Positions 1-8,566 are shown, counted from the first letter of the stretch. The stretch: DNA of 64,000 bases from Microvirga vignae (GCF_001017175.1 NZ_LCYG01000055.1:1-64000), one strand, 5' to 3'. Made by a program: numbers and translations. The notes: a model not told the origin generated them from the sequence alone.

Positions 1-130
1 GATCGCTTGGGAGTAGTCAGGCTGGCAGGTTCAACGGGGCGCGGGCCGGGTACGCATATGGGTACGCGGCCACCAAGCTCATAGAGCTAAGATCCTGAAT
101 TTATTTTCTTTTTAGGGAAGCTCAAAATGT

Positions 131-204
131 TGGCTGGGGGACCTGGATTCGAACCAAGACTAACGGAGTCAGAGTCCGCTGTTCTACCATTAAACTATCC
201 CCCA
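131..204 (-). tRNA. tRNA-Gln (CUG anticodon)
   Basis: Read on the minus strand, a full cloverleaf is visible: 7-bp acceptor stem (TGGGGGA with TCCCCCA), D arm, anticodon loop CTCTGAC giving anticodon CUG, T arm with GGTTCGAATCC, and an encoded 3' CCA at 131-133. Its 5' half (176-204) is the phage attachment core, so the first 29 bases and everything upstream are now phage-side DNA, and its transcription must start inside the prophage. Confidence 0.95.
176..204. repeat. attL core, direct repeat copy 1
   Basis: These 29 bp are identical to 55886-55914 and equal the 5' half of the tRNA-Gln gene, from the first base to the start of the anticodon stem. Sequence outside the 29 bp differs on both sides. 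This is the expected footprint of tyrosine-recombinase integration, and it lies next to the integrase gene. Confidence 0.9.
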
Positions 205-255
205 CCATAACCACCTGAGAAACCTAGATTTTTTCGCTTTCGGTTTCCAAGATCG

Positions 256-280
256 GGGGCGAAGTTTACAATTTCGCCCC
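256..280. other. Hairpin between integrase and tRNA
   Basis: GGGGCGAA (256-263) and TTCGCCCC (273-280) form an 8-bp stem. No U-run follows in the leftward direction, so it is not a classic terminator. It sits between the integrase stop and the tRNA start and could limit read-through or mark an attP arm. Confidence 0.4.
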
Positions 281-328
281 GGCGGTGACGCTCAGATAGG
301 TCCTTTTCTGTTCTCGGTCAAGCCCGTG

Positions 329-1525
329 TTAGCGGCCACCTTCGACAATTTCGAAGCGGCGGCGGTTGGCCTCGGCCACGTCCATTTGGTCGATGAACCG
401 GGTATACCGTTCGACCATCGGCAGGCTCATCCCGATGTCATTGGCGATCGCCTGGGCCGTGTAACCAGCCCGGCGGCGGGTCAGCACGGCGGTCCCGCGA
501 AGGCCGTGCAGGGTAGGGCCGCGGACGTCCTCGGGGTCGATCTCCCAGCCGTACCGCTTAACCTGAACAACCAGCCATTCCTTCCACCGGCGGCAGAGCT
601 CCTTGCCTTGCTTGGAGGCAAGCCATCGGCCCCAGCGGGCTCGGATGCGGTCGGGCGTGTAGGGCTCGGCCCTGGGCGTATAGAGGTAGAGATCCTCCCT
701 GAACCGCTCGATCGGCGCCTTCCAGCGGGAGTTCTCAAACCGGATTGGGGTCTCTGCCCATCGGTCGAGCTCTAGCGCCTCAGCTGCGGCCAAGGGGATG
801 AAGAACGCTCGGCGCTTCTTGCGCGTCTTCTTCGGACGGCACCAAAGCCCGTTGTTCTCCCGATGCTCAGGGCCGAAGAGCACCAGATCGCTCTCCCGCT
901 GTCCGGTCCATGCGCCGAGCTTTACAAACCTGACCAGGTCCGCCGGCGCATGCTCAAGCACAAAGGCTTGGGCCCACTCTGGCCAGGGCACGTGGCCGCG
1001 ATCTGGAGTGTCGAGGTCGGACACATGGTCGAAGGGATTGATTGGCCGGTTGCCGAGCAACCCGAGAGGAATGGCCCAGGCCCAGATTGTCTTACCGACC
1101 GCCAGCATCTGGTTGGCCATGTAAGGTGTCTCTCGCATGGCATCACGAGCGGTCTGAACTCCTAATGGGCTGAGATCCTCGGCAGGGTAGCGCCCCCAAG
1201 CTTCAAGATCCTCGAACCGACGCATATGGACTTCATAGGTCTCCCGGGTGGAGTCGGTGTTCTTTTTGAAGTCTTCGCTCTCCCGGTACCGACGCACGAG
1301 GTTGGCGACTGAGCCCGCGGGAGCCATTGGATTGGAGCCGCCAAGAGCCTCAACCTTGGCCCAGAAGGCGGCCGAGGCTGGATCGCTCGGCAGTGGGATC
1401 CGCTTTCCTTCGTTCTTCGTTCCGCGGTTGGGAACCCAGTAATAGTACTTCTTGCCCGTCGCCTTCTTCGTGATGACGTGCACTTCCTTTGGAAGGTCAA
1501 CCACGCCGCTTCCCCTTCGAGCCAT
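329..1525 (-). CDS. int: Tyrosine recombinase / phage integrase
   Basis: This 398-residue protein should integrate and excise the prophage at tRNA-Gln. Catalytic residues of the family are visible: Arg in TGQRESD (about residue 210), the HGLR box (His 340, Arg 343) and the nucleophile Tyr in VERYTRF (about 374). The start at 1525 was chosen over an upstream Met because GGAAGG lies just before it and the protein then begins MARRGSG. It is the last gene of the leftward operon and lies next to the attachment site. A decayed relative is present at 57033-57589. Confidence 0.95.
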   Translation of the reverse strand: MARRGSGVVDLPKEVHVITKKATGKKYYYWVPNRGTKNEGKRIPLPSDPASAAFWAKVEALGGSNPMAPAGSVANLVRRYRESEDFKKNTDSTRETYEVHMRRFEDLEAWGRYPAEDLSPLGVQTARDAMRETPYMANQMLAVGKTIWAWAIPLGLLGNRPINPFDHVSDLDTPDRGHVPWPEWAQAFVLEHAPADLVRFVKLGAWTGQRESDLVLFGPEHRENNGLWCRPKKTRKKRRAFFIPLAAAEALELDRWAETPIRFENSRWKAPIERFREDLYLYTPRAEPYTPDRIRARWGRWLASKQGKELCRRWKEWLVVQVKRYGWEIDPEDVRGPTLHGLRGTAVLTRRRAGYTAQAIANDIGMSLPMVERYTRFIDQMDVAEANRRRFEIVEGGR

Positions 1526-1826
1526 TTGCGAACCTTCCGGCACTTGCAACGAACGGGTCAACAATGTTGCCCCCTTTCGATCCGAGCGCAAGGACCGGTG
1601 CGGATTGGACCGCTTTGGGAATGCCGGCGAGATGGGTGTCAACATCCGCCCATCTCCAGCGGGGCGTGCTCTCTGGAAAGCCGGGAGCTGGGGCGGGGAG
1701 TACTCCTCTTTCCACCCATTTATCCCAGGTTTCCGGCGAGACGCCGATCTCAGCGGCGCCGACTTCGCGTGAAACGTAGGCTGGTGTGCGCGAGGGAAGA
1801 CGCAGGTCCGCTTTGCGGGCAGTCAT
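1497..1826 (-). CDS. Excisionase-like helix-turn-helix protein
   Basis: A 109-residue protein just upstream of the integrase, overlapping it by 29 bp. Residues about 15-65 (YVSREVGAAEIGVSPETWDKW, then a Trp-rich segment) look like the winged-helix or AlpA/excisionase type that recognises phage attachment arms. The position beside int and the size support a directionality factor. The fold assignment is by eye only; a plain regulator is possible. Confidence 0.6.
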   Translation of the reverse strand: MTARKADLRLPSRTPAYVSREVGAAEIGVSPETWDKWVERGVLPAPAPGFPESTPRWRWADVDTHLAGIPKAVQSAPVLALGSKGGNIVDPFVASAGRFANGSKGKRRG

Positions 1827-2056
1827 GGCCGCACCTCGTTCTCAGGCTTCAGGTACCGGGCCTCAAAGCCACGAGCTCGCCGCCAGACCGTGACCTCACC
1901 GATGGGAGCCCGCGGGTAACTGGGCCGGCGGACCTCTTCGACCTCCACGATCAGCCCAGCCTCCCAATCCTTTGGGCGGCCTCGCCAATTCCAATCGGTG
2001 ACAACCGCCGCGGCGCTAAAGCGCCAGCGGCCGGTGATGCGGGGAAGATCGCTCAT
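1823..2056 (-). CDS. Hypothetical phage protein, 77 aa
   Basis: Begins MSDLPRITGRWRF at 2056, its ATG overlapping the previous stop as ATGA, and ends overlapping the next start in the same way. A longer reading from 2161 was rejected because it only shadows the upstream gene. The compact Trp/Arg-rich protein (SYPRAPIGEVTVWRRARGFEARY) has no function I recognise. Confidence 0.7.
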   Translation of the reverse strand: MSDLPRITGRWRFSAAAVVTDWNWRGRPKDWEAGLIVEVEEVRRPSYPRAPIGEVTVWRRARGFEARYLKPENEVRP

Positions 2057-2799
2057 GCCGCCTCCTGCATCTGGTCGATGTTGCAGGGGTGGACGATGAA
2101 GGTCGGGGCAACGACCCAGGGGTTGGCGTCCCAGGACTCGGGACCGTTCAACCGCTCCCAAAGGTCACGATACCAGTCGCGAGCGGTAGGGAACCATCTG
2201 CCCGGTTTCGTCGTCGCGGCGATGTCGTCCGCAAAGCGCACGAACGTATTACCGTGCCATACGCCTTCTGCGATGGCATCTTCCTCGCTGATGTCCTGCA
2301 GCCGTTCGACCTTCACGCCGGTCACGGTAAGCGTTAGGCGAGAGGCCCAGCGCGGCATGTGGATCGAGGGTGCCCATTTCACGCCATCGAAAGCACCCGG
2401 GGCATATTCTTTGAGCCCCGGCTGAGAGCGGCCATTCTTGTGCTGATGATGACCATCGATCATCATCGCGAAGTCCGCTTCCCCGATCTTACAGGCTCGG
2501 GAGCCGCCTAGGTCACGGGAGTACGAGAGCGGGGCCCAGTTCTCCCGCACATAGAGACGGTCGCCAGGGACGAAACGAGTGCGAAACTCTCCCTCAAACT
2601 TCCATGTGTCGCAGTCCTTCGGATCGCCTGATAGCCACGACCACTCGTCTGTCTGCCCCTCACTAGAACGAGAGACCACGCCAGCACTTGTGACATTGGC
2701 CGGCGGCTGCGGCTTCAGGATCCGCCGCGTCTGCGTCTTCCTGCCATCGAGGAGAGCGCGAACCATAGGCGCGGAAAAGATGATGGGTCGGTCAGTCAT
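2053..2799 (-). CDS. Phage protein with N-terminal KTQTRR motif, ASCH/PUA-like
   Basis: A 248-residue protein opening MTDRPIIFSAPMVRALLDGRKTQTRR. That opening marks a phage family often labelled 'morphogenetic protein' without proof; the shape (short strand, helix with GRKTQTRR, later YVRENWAP and LTVTGVKVERLQDISEEDA) fits an ASCH/PUA-type fold that may bind RNA or nucleotides. It overlaps both neighbours by ATGA junctions. Role in the phage is unknown. Confidence 0.7.
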   Translation of the reverse strand: MTDRPIIFSAPMVRALLDGRKTQTRRILKPQPPANVTSAGVVSRSSEGQTDEWSWLSGDPKDCDTWKFEGEFRTRFVPGDRLYVRENWAPLSYSRDLGGSRACKIGEADFAMMIDGHHQHKNGRSQPGLKEYAPGAFDGVKWAPSIHMPRWASRLTLTVTGVKVERLQDISEEDAIAEGVWHGNTFVRFADDIAATTKPGRWFPTARDWYRDLWERLNGPESWDANPWVVAPTFIVHPCNIDQMQEAA

Positions 2800-3110
2800 G
2801 GTGCTCTCCTGTAGTAGCCGTCGCGTTGAATCTGCTCATAGGCGCGACGAACCGGCTTCTGCGCTGATCTGTCGATAGGCAGAAACCACTTGCCGGAGAA
2901 CTCTCCGCCAAAGGGGCTTGGATTCTCACTGATCGAGACAAGTTGGGTGTGCCCAGCTCCTCGTTGGCTGTGCGGGCTCTCGATCTCGTCAACCCGCGTG
3001 ATGGTGTATTCCTTGGTCACGTCGGGCGCCCACGATCGGCAATGCTCCATGACCATGCTGATGTCGAAGCGAACCTTGTCGCCGACGACGTACTTGTCCT
3101 GACGGATCAT
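2796..3110 (-). CDS. Hypothetical phage protein, 104 aa
   Basis: Starts MIRQDKYVVGDKVRF and looks like a small beta-rich domain (KVRFDIS, KEYTITRVDEIES, HTQLVSISE, GKWFLPID). Both ends overlap neighbours by ATGA, so it is translated as part of the leftward operon. No family recognised. Confidence 0.7.
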   Translation of the reverse strand: MIRQDKYVVGDKVRFDISMVMEHCRSWAPDVTKEYTITRVDEIESPHSQRGAGHTQLVSISENPSPFGGEFSGKWFLPIDRSAQKPVRRAYEQIQRDGYYRRAP

Positions 3111-3520
3111 CTGCTGATCCCCTCCTTGGCTATGAGGGCGGACAGGAGAGCGGAGAGCAGGGCCAAAGCCTGATTAGACTCGCTTTGGCCTGTGAACCTC
3201 GGAGCCGCGTAGCTGGCCCATTGGTTGGTCAGCATGGTTGTGTAGTGCGGGAATGGCCGTGTCATCTTGCAGGCCATCTCGTAATGCCACCCCGGCAGCA
3301 TCCTCTCTAAGAGAGCAATAGCGGCGTCTAAGGAGGAGGTGAGTTTCGGGGCGCGTAGCGCGCGCACAGAGTCGTGGCCGTCGGGCGTCTGGAAGAATCT
3401 GGCCATACCATTGTGCTTGATCTTCCAGCCATGGAGAGCGGCCCAGATTTCATAATCCAACTCCCGATCCGGCCCCTCTGCCGCCTCGATCCGCTTCAAG
3501 AGTTCCGACAGCTTGCTCAT
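3107..3520 (-). CDS. Hypothetical phage protein, 137 aa
   Basis: The start at 3520 (MSKLSELLKRIEAAEG) overlaps the upstream stop by ATGA and is preferred to Met 3595, which lies inside the previous gene. Residues 1-20 are helical, followed by ELDYEIWAALHGWKI, a pattern seen in small phage and host proteins of unknown role. An Ala/Leu-rich helix ends the protein. Confidence 0.7.
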   Translation of the reverse strand: MSKLSELLKRIEAAEGPDRELDYEIWAALHGWKIKHNGMARFFQTPDGHDSVRALRAPKLTSSLDAAIALLERMLPGWHYEMACKMTRPFPHYTTMLTNQWASYAAPRFTGQSESNQALALLSALLSALIAKEGISR

Positions 3521-3756
3521 GGGGCGGAATCCTTGGGATTGAGGATCAATTGCAGAGCGCACCAAGCCATCGCCTGGTTGACAGTCTCGAAACATGAGAT
3601 CGCGCGTGGGTGCCGGCCGTATTGCTGATCGCCCGATCGTTCATCTCGGACGATGATCCGGCCCGGCTCGCCACGAATGGCGAAGACCCGCTCCCGACCA
3701 TCGCTCACATCCCAATGATGGGTATCGCGCTGCGCGAAGCTGAAGTAGCAGCTCAT
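3517..3756 (-). CDS. Hypothetical phage protein, 79 aa
   Basis: A small protein beginning MSCYFSFAQRDTHHWDVSDG, with alternating strands and a C-terminal helix (VNQAMAWCALQLIL). ATGA overlaps link it to both neighbours. No family recognised. Confidence 0.65.
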   Translation of the reverse strand: MSCYFSFAQRDTHHWDVSDGRERVFAIRGEPGRIIVRDERSGDQQYGRHPRAISCFETVNQAMAWCALQLILNPKDSAP

Positions 3757-4685
3757 TCCGCCTCTCCTGCCTGTTGGAGGGCGGCGCGAGCACGGCGGAT
3801 GTCACCAATCGTGAGAGCCGGACAACCGGGTGCAAGGCGGAGTATCGGGAAGTCGTCAGGCCGAGTTGAGAACATGCCAGGATGCTTCCCCGTCACTCCT
3901 GGCGAGATGAAATGCACCTGCTCTTCGTCGCCCCATTCTGCCAATTTCACGAACGGCTCCAGCGCCTGTGTGAGAGAGGCGAGGCGGACAGAGCCATCCT
4001 CATAGCCCTGCTTGTAGCCTTCCGCCCTGGCCTCGGTCTGGGCAAACTCCATCGCGCCTTCGCCCTCCTCTACCTTCTGCTGAAGAGAGGCGCATTGGGT
4101 CTGGGAGGATTGGAGCACATCGCGAATGATGCCTTTGACGCGATCCATCGTGAGCGCGTACCCATCGAACCCGCAGAAGGCATTCAGAAGGCGTTGCTCT
4201 GGTGTAGCAGAAGCGTCCGTGAATGGCCGCTCATAGTTCGCGAGTTTTGCCTCCAGCTTCTTCACCTTCTGCTCTGCAGCGTCGGCGCGGGCTTCTGCTT
4301 TCTTTGCCCGCACCTCTTCCCGAACAGCGACTTCCCACTGTCGTTCAGTTCGGGCGTTCGCCTCATCTCGCTCGTGTGTCAGATCCTTGATCTGCTGGGA
4401 GGAAAGGGCGGCATAGAGTGGGATCACGGTGCTATTGATGTAGATGCGTTTGACCGCAGCCTCGGCAGCTTCCCGCGTCGGGTATGCGTGGGTTGTCCCT
4501 TGGACGAGCGGCAGGAGGCCCCATGCGACCGGCTCCCCCTCACGCCCGCTTGTCTCATGAGATGCGAGGGCGGCGAGAACAGCATGAAGCTCTTTCACCA
4601 AATCCCAAGGACCGCCGTACACGGTGTATTTAAGCACGATATCGGTGATCTGCCTTTGCGCCTCTCTGATCGTGTTCTCAGACAT
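3753..4685 (-). CDS. Coiled-coil phage protein, 310 aa
   Basis: The middle third (about residues 95-160) is a long charged coiled coil (TERQWEVAVREEVRAKKAEA and following). A segment at 55-90 (PVAWGLLPLVQGTTHAYPTR) resembles short phage EaD-type modules in which PVAW precedes a coiled coil. It probably acts as an oligomer. It lies in the non-essential early leftward operon; function unknown. Confidence 0.7.
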   Translation of the reverse strand: MSENTIREAQRQITDIVLKYTVYGGPWDLVKELHAVLAALASHETSGREGEPVAWGLLPLVQGTTHAYPTREAAEAAVKRIYINSTVIPLYAALSSQQIKDLTHERDEANARTERQWEVAVREEVRAKKAEARADAAEQKVKKLEAKLANYERPFTDASATPEQRLLNAFCGFDGYALTMDRVKGIIRDVLQSSQTQCASLQQKVEEGEGAMEFAQTEARAEGYKQGYEDGSVRLASLTQALEPFVKLAEWGDEEQVHFISPGVTGKHPGMFSTRPDDFPILRLAPGCPALTIGDIRRARAALQQAGEAE

Positions 4686-5178
4686 TGAGTGCGTTCCATT
4701 CAGTGAGGGGCATGGAGTAAGGGGTCATGAGCGGGTGGCGTGGATGCCCGTCCTTTGCGATGCCGAGGCAATGCAATCGTTTACCGAGCTGCTGCGCCAT
4801 TGTGATGATGCCGTGGTAGCGGTCTCGTAGAAGGGGTGGTAGCTTCGCCATCGGTCCCCAAGCAGCAACGATAGCGGTGGCCTCGCCCATGATTGCTCGG
4901 AGATGCTCATCGTTGTCTGGCCCAACGGCACAACGATAATCGAGCCCTCGCAGAGCTTTGATGTCTGTAGCCCTGAAGGCAAACAGGTTGCCAACCACGA
5001 TCCGGCTATAGCTGTGCCGCTCGGCAAAGCCCCTTACCTTCCGGATCGTGGCATCATCCTGCTCAGCGTCGGCTGTTGACGGATTGACCATGATGAAGGC
5101 GAGCGTTCCCCGGCATGGCGACAATTCACGCTCAAGGCGGTAGCGGTAGAGCCCACAAGGCGAGATGATCGCGCTCAT
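4678..5178 (-). CDS. DUF1643 family protein
   Basis: This 166-residue protein matches the DUF1643 pattern: YRYRLER near the start, FIMVNPSTADAEQDDATIRK, a Gly-Asn-Leu-Phe-Ala-Phe-Arg-Ala box, and a C-terminal GHPRHPLM. The family is common in phages and plasmids and has no settled function. The start at 5178 (MSAIISPCG) overlaps the upstream stop; the longer reading from 5229 is rejected. Confidence 0.8.
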   Translation of the reverse strand: MSAIISPCGLYRYRLERELSPCRGTLAFIMVNPSTADAEQDDATIRKVRGFAERHSYSRIVVGNLFAFRATDIKALRGLDYRCAVGPDNDEHLRAIMGEATAIVAAWGPMAKLPPLLRDRYHGIITMAQQLGKRLHCLGIAKDGHPRHPLMTPYSMPLTEWNALNV

Positions 5179-5588
5179 CGTCCTGCCTCCTTGTTGGGGG
5201 TGAGAGCGGCTTGCAGGCACCGTGAGCATGGCTGTCCGTCCGTAGGGCAGTCGTCGCAGCGAGGGGCTAGGCGGGTGCGTGACCGCACCTCCTTCTGTGT
5301 GGATTGGAGAGCGGAGCGGGCGCGTTGCATTAGAGGGCCTTCAGGATCGAACCCAAGATCCTCTTCAACGTATTTGTCGTTCGTCTCCACGATGTCCGTG
5401 AGCGCTCTCGTCAGTTCATCCAGGCGGGATTGGAGGCACTTGACCTTCGCCTGTTCCGTCCTGAGGCGGATGGAGAGGAGGGCGTTCTCGTTGATCTTCC
5501 CAGCAAGATCGCACAGAAGTTCCGCGTTATAGCGGTCCATCTCCTCAGTCGGCTCTCTCGGCGCCATCGCATACTGTCCATTGGTCAT
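5175..5588 (-). CDS. Coiled-coil protein with C-terminal cysteine cluster, 136 aa
   Basis: The start at 5588 (MTNGQYAM) has AGGAAG eight bases upstream, the same leader as the gene at 6643; an earlier ATG at 5627 overlaps the upstream stop and is an alternative. A coiled coil spans about residues 25-75, and CDDCPTDGQPCSRC near the C-terminus could bind zinc. Function unknown. Confidence 0.6.
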   Translation of the reverse strand: MTNGQYAMAPREPTEEMDRYNAELLCDLAGKINENALLSIRLRTEQAKVKCLQSRLDELTRALTDIVETNDKYVEEDLGFDPEGPLMQRARSALQSTQKEVRSRTRLAPRCDDCPTDGQPCSRCLQAALTPNKEAGR

Positions 5589-5623
5589 GAACGGGCTTCC
5601 TTGAACATGGGACGAGGCTGCGA

Positions 5624-6643
5624 TCATGCGGCCACTGCGGTCGGGTCAATGATGGTGAGGAAATCGTGAGGGGCGACGATGCGCTCGGCCTCGTCGCGTA
5701 GGTAGCGCCCGGCCCGGCTCGCGTCGGTCGTATACCCGGCCGAGCAGGAGCGATAGTAGGCATCCTTCTCTTTGCTCCAGATCAGGAAGACCGGAGCATC
5801 GCCGAAGAGCACCCGGCGCAGGGTCGCGGCGCGCTCGAAGTTCATCGCGATCACGGCCTTCGAGAGTTCCGCTTCCAGCCGCTCCCTGCGAGCCCGCTCG
5901 TTGCGCTTGACGCGCAGGCCTTCCGGCTTCTCGACAAGGATCTCATGCGTCGCGAGGTTGCGCAGGCCGTAGGCCCCGACCACGACCCACCACATATTGT
6001 TGATGTTATAGAAGGCCGTTCCGCGGCAGATCCGGCCCTTCCGGTCGAGGAACCATACCTTCGAGCCGTGCTCGATCGTCCTCTCGTCGCGAGAGGTGCA
6101 GTTGTAGGCGTAGCGAGGGACTGGGCGGCCGAGTTCCTTGTCTTTGTGAACGCTCGCAGCATAGTCTCGCGCGATATACTCCGCGGCCGTGATCCCGCCG
6201 ACCGAGGGCAGCTCGGACCGGCCCGGCGCGGCGATCGCCACGATCGCGCGCTCTTGGAGCCAAGCCGCGATGCGGCGGTGCAGGAGCCGGAAGCGCAGCC
6301 GGTCGAGGTAGGTCATGCGGGCGAGCTTGCCGAAGTCGTATTCCCTGCCGTTGGGGTTGTCGATCGGCCATGTCTCGGCCCAAACCGTGACCTCGATCGC
6401 CCGGCCGGTGATGCGGATCTTCGCGCGCAGATCGCCGCGCTTCGCGAGGCGGTTTTGAGGGCTCAAGATGCGGTGACGCTTGTGAACCTTCGGATCTTGT
6501 CCGACGGTCCATCCGAGATCGCGCAGGAGCCGGTTGAGCCCGCCGTAGATCTCCCTCTCGAAAGTCGGATCGTTGGGATCGTCCTGCCAGATCCCGATTG
6601 AGGTGTCGTGCGATCGCAACTCGATTTTGCGTGTGATAGTCAT
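5624..6643 (-). CDS. UVR-motif-containing hypothetical protein, 339 aa
   Basis: A large protein of the leftward operon with a clear AGGAAG ribosome site. Residues about 245-275 (RLEAELSKAVIAMNFERAATLRR) fit the UVR motif that in UvrB/UvrC and McsA mediates protein contacts. The N-terminal part (DLGWTVGQDPKVHKRHRILSP, later AKIRITGRAIEVTVWAETWP) resembles a small nuclease-like or nucleic-acid-binding fold, but I cannot name it. A role in host takeover or DNA processing is possible. Confidence 0.65.
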   Translation of the reverse strand: MTITRKIELRSHDTSIGIWQDDPNDPTFEREIYGGLNRLLRDLGWTVGQDPKVHKRHRILSPQNRLAKRGDLRAKIRITGRAIEVTVWAETWPIDNPNGREYDFGKLARMTYLDRLRFRLLHRRIAAWLQERAIVAIAAPGRSELPSVGGITAAEYIARDYAASVHKDKELGRPVPRYAYNCTSRDERTIEHGSKVWFLDRKGRICRGTAFYNINNMWWVVVGAYGLRNLATHEILVEKPEGLRVKRNERARRERLEAELSKAVIAMNFERAATLRRVLFGDAPVFLIWSKEKDAYYRSCSAGYTTDASRAGRYLRDEAERIVAPHDFLTIIDPTAVAA

Positions 6644-6855
6644 GAGCGGACTTCCTTGAGGAATCCACTGTGCTCGGCTGCCACAACGCGAGACAGATCA
6701 GCAGCCAGCGGCACAGTGGTAGGGGATGGTTGATACGGGCGGCAGTTGCTGCCCTTGGTGAGCCAGATGCGCTCGACACGTGCGTTGTGCTCTGCGATCT
6801 GCTCGGTGAGCGTCTTACGGATAAGGAGAGGCGGGATGCGGATGGGTTGGTTCAT
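6640..6855 (-). CDS. Hypothetical phage protein, 71 aa
   Basis: Begins MNQPIRIPPLLIRKTLTEQI and overlaps its upstream and downstream genes by ATGA. A short amphipathic helix follows the start; nothing else is diagnostic. Confidence 0.6.
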   Translation of the reverse strand: MNQPIRIPPLLIRKTLTEQIAEHNARVERIWLTKGSNCRPYQPSPTTVPLAADLSRVVAAEHSGFLKEVRS

Positions 6856-7241
6856 TTCGACCTCCGCTCAAGCGTCCCGTCCATCCTCCGCTTCCAAGGC
6901 GAGTCTTTGCTGCCTGGGATCGGAGGGCCCTTGCGTTGCCTGATGCCAATGTGATGGCGCTTCCGTCTCTTGGCTTGGGCGCCGGCGCTATGGTCGACTG
7001 CATCCTTGGCGGCCTTGTGCCAGAGGTGGGCGGGACCGAGGTTGCCGCTCTTGTCCTCGTCCGATCCGCCGTTCTCTAGAGCGATCAGATGCTCAATGAA
7101 CCAGTCTTCCCGTGCCCCGTCGATCGGCTCATGGCAGAGGACGCAAATGCCCTTGTGCATCTCCCAGATCTTCAGAGCACGCCGCGGCGTCATGCGTCGG
7201 CGTTTCGTTGTGCCCACGTCCTCGCAGATACGGAAGACCAT
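6852..7241 (-). CDS. HNH endonuclease
   Basis: A 129-residue protein with CVLCHEPI (a zinc-binding CxxC), then IEHLIALENGGSDEDKSGN and LGPAHLWHKAAKD, which line up with the zinc, His and Asn parts of phage HNH nucleases. The first catalytic His lies in the variant EHLIALENGG. Phage HNH proteins can assist packaging or nick host DNA; this one sits in the early leftward operon, far from terminase. A basic tail (RRKRHHIGIRQRKG) suits DNA binding. Confidence 0.8.
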   Translation of the reverse strand: MVFRICEDVGTTKRRRMTPRRALKIWEMHKGICVLCHEPIDGAREDWFIEHLIALENGGSDEDKSGNLGPAHLWHKAAKDAVDHSAGAQAKRRKRHHIGIRQRKGPPIPGSKDSPWKRRMDGTLERRSK

Positions 7242-7405
7242 TAGCGAGCCTTCCTCTTCATAGCCCGTACCTCGCGGCGGAGCTGCTTTAGGCGCAGCTG
7301 CCGGAGCTTGGCCTCATCGTCGCGCGTACTTTGGTGCGCCTGGCGCTTGCGCTGGATGCGCGTCTGCAGGTGCTCGATCTCGGCTTCAGGCGATGCTGTG
7401 GGCAT
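7241..7405 (-). CDS. Small coiled-coil protein, 54 aa
   Basis: Reading from ATG at 7405 gives MPTASPEAEIEHLQTRIQRK followed by a basic helix to the stop TAA at 7241, which overlaps the HNH start as TAATG. The protein is almost entirely one charged helix. Its position between two coupled genes supports real translation. Confidence 0.6.
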   Translation of the reverse strand: MPTASPEAEIEHLQTRIQRKRQAHQSTRDDEAKLRQLRLKQLRREVRAMKRKAR

Positions 7406-7408
7406 TGA

Positions 7409-8566
7409 TCAGCCTCCGACCGCCGCGTTGCCCACGCCAATCCGCATCGGCATCAGAAGGGCATCATGCCCTCGATCAGCATCCGAAACTCCCAGGACCC
7501 TGATCGGGCTTCCGGCATCCTGTTGATCGAACAGGACGTGCTCTCCCGCAAACTTTGAGAGGACGGGGGCCAGACGAGCTCGCGACACGCCGAAGCCAAA
7601 GTCTGACTGCTTGATCTCCGCCTCCACCTCCTCGCGAGCATCGCCTAGGGAGGCGTGCGCACCCGAGAGGACAAGGACGTTGTCGCCGGGCTGGACGGAG
7701 ATGCCGGCGCCCTTTTCGTCGATGGCGCCGAACCGGTTGAGTGCTGCTGCCATGGCGCCGCGGTCGACCGTAGCAGACCGTCCCGACAATTGGGGCAGCA
7801 AGCGCTGGTAGTCGACGAAGGTGCCCTGCACCAGCTTGGATACGAAGCGGGTCTCCCCAACGATAGCGCCGATGAGGTTCTCGCTGACCGTCAGCCGGAT
7901 GTCGCCGTCATCTGGAGCCATTCTGGCCAGGGTGGCGAGCGCTTCAGTCGGGATCGTTACGCCGGGCATATCCGTGAGACCTGCCGGCATGTCCATAATC
8001 TGGCGCGAGAAGACGATGCCGTCGATCGCGACGAGAGCTAGGTGAGGGCGCCTTTCGTGTTGGACGATATGAAGGTGCGCTCCCCAGAGATGGGGGCGGT
8101 CCTGCATTGTTGCTGCAGCGAACGAGACTCGGTTGATCGCGTTCTTGAGAACCCGGCCAGGAATATCGAACGATGCGCCGTCTGCCGCACCTAGATCCGG
8201 ATGCAGATCGGCAGGCTCGGTTGCCAAGCGGTAGCGAGACCGGCCTGAGGCCACCACGCAGCGCCCTGAGGTGGCATCTGCCTCGAGCCTGACCTGTGCG
8301 CCGGCAGCAAAGCCGGACACGATGCCTCGCAGGGCCTCGCCAGAGAGACAGATCGTCCCGGGCCGATCGATAGCCGCTGGAATGGTGGTGAGCGTCTGTC
8401 GCTCAAGGTCAGTCGTGCGCAATACGATCTCGTCGTTATCGGCGCACATCCATACGCATCCAGTCACCGGGATAACTGGTTTCTTGGCGAGAGTGTCGGA
8501 CACCCGCTTCAGGGCAGCATCGAGAGCGGAGCGCTCAACAGAAAGGGCCATATTCAGGCTGGACAT
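7409..8566 (-). CDS. dnaN: DNA polymerase III beta subunit-like sliding clamp
   Basis: The 385-residue length and layout match bacterial beta clamps: three repeated domains and the family ending (residues about 373-377, LLMPMR, matching the usual VIMPMR at the host clamp C-terminus). Other marks are a second-domain AINRVSFAAATMQDRPHLWGAHL and a third-domain DYQRLLP. A phage-borne clamp would tether DNA polymerase or recruit clamp-binding proteins to phage DNA. GAGG precedes the ATG. It is much diverged, as expected of an old phage copy, not a recent host capture. Confidence 0.85.
   Translation of the reverse strand: MSSLNMALSVERSALDAALKRVSDTLAKKPVIPVTGCVWMCADNDEIVLRTTDLERQTLTTIPAAIDRPGTICLSGEALRGIVSGFAAGAQVRLEADATSGRCVVASGRSRYRLATEPADLHPDLGAADGASFDIPGRVLKNAINRVSFAAATMQDRPHLWGAHLHIVQHERRPHLALVAIDGIVFSRQIMDMPAGLTDMPGVTIPTEALATLARMAPDDGDIRLTVSENLIGAIVGETRFVSKLVQGTFVDYQRLLPQLSGRSATVDRGAMAAALNRFGAIDEKGAGISVQPGDNVLVLSGAHASLGDAREEVEAEIKQSDFGFGVSRARLAPVLSKFAGEHVLFDQQDAGSPIRVLGVSDADRGHDALLMPMRIGVGNAAVGG

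Noticed and set aside
5945..6601. 218-codon plus-strand frame opposite the UVR-motif gene
   Set aside because: Antisense shadow; no ribosome site or motif, and it opposes a tightly coupled operon.
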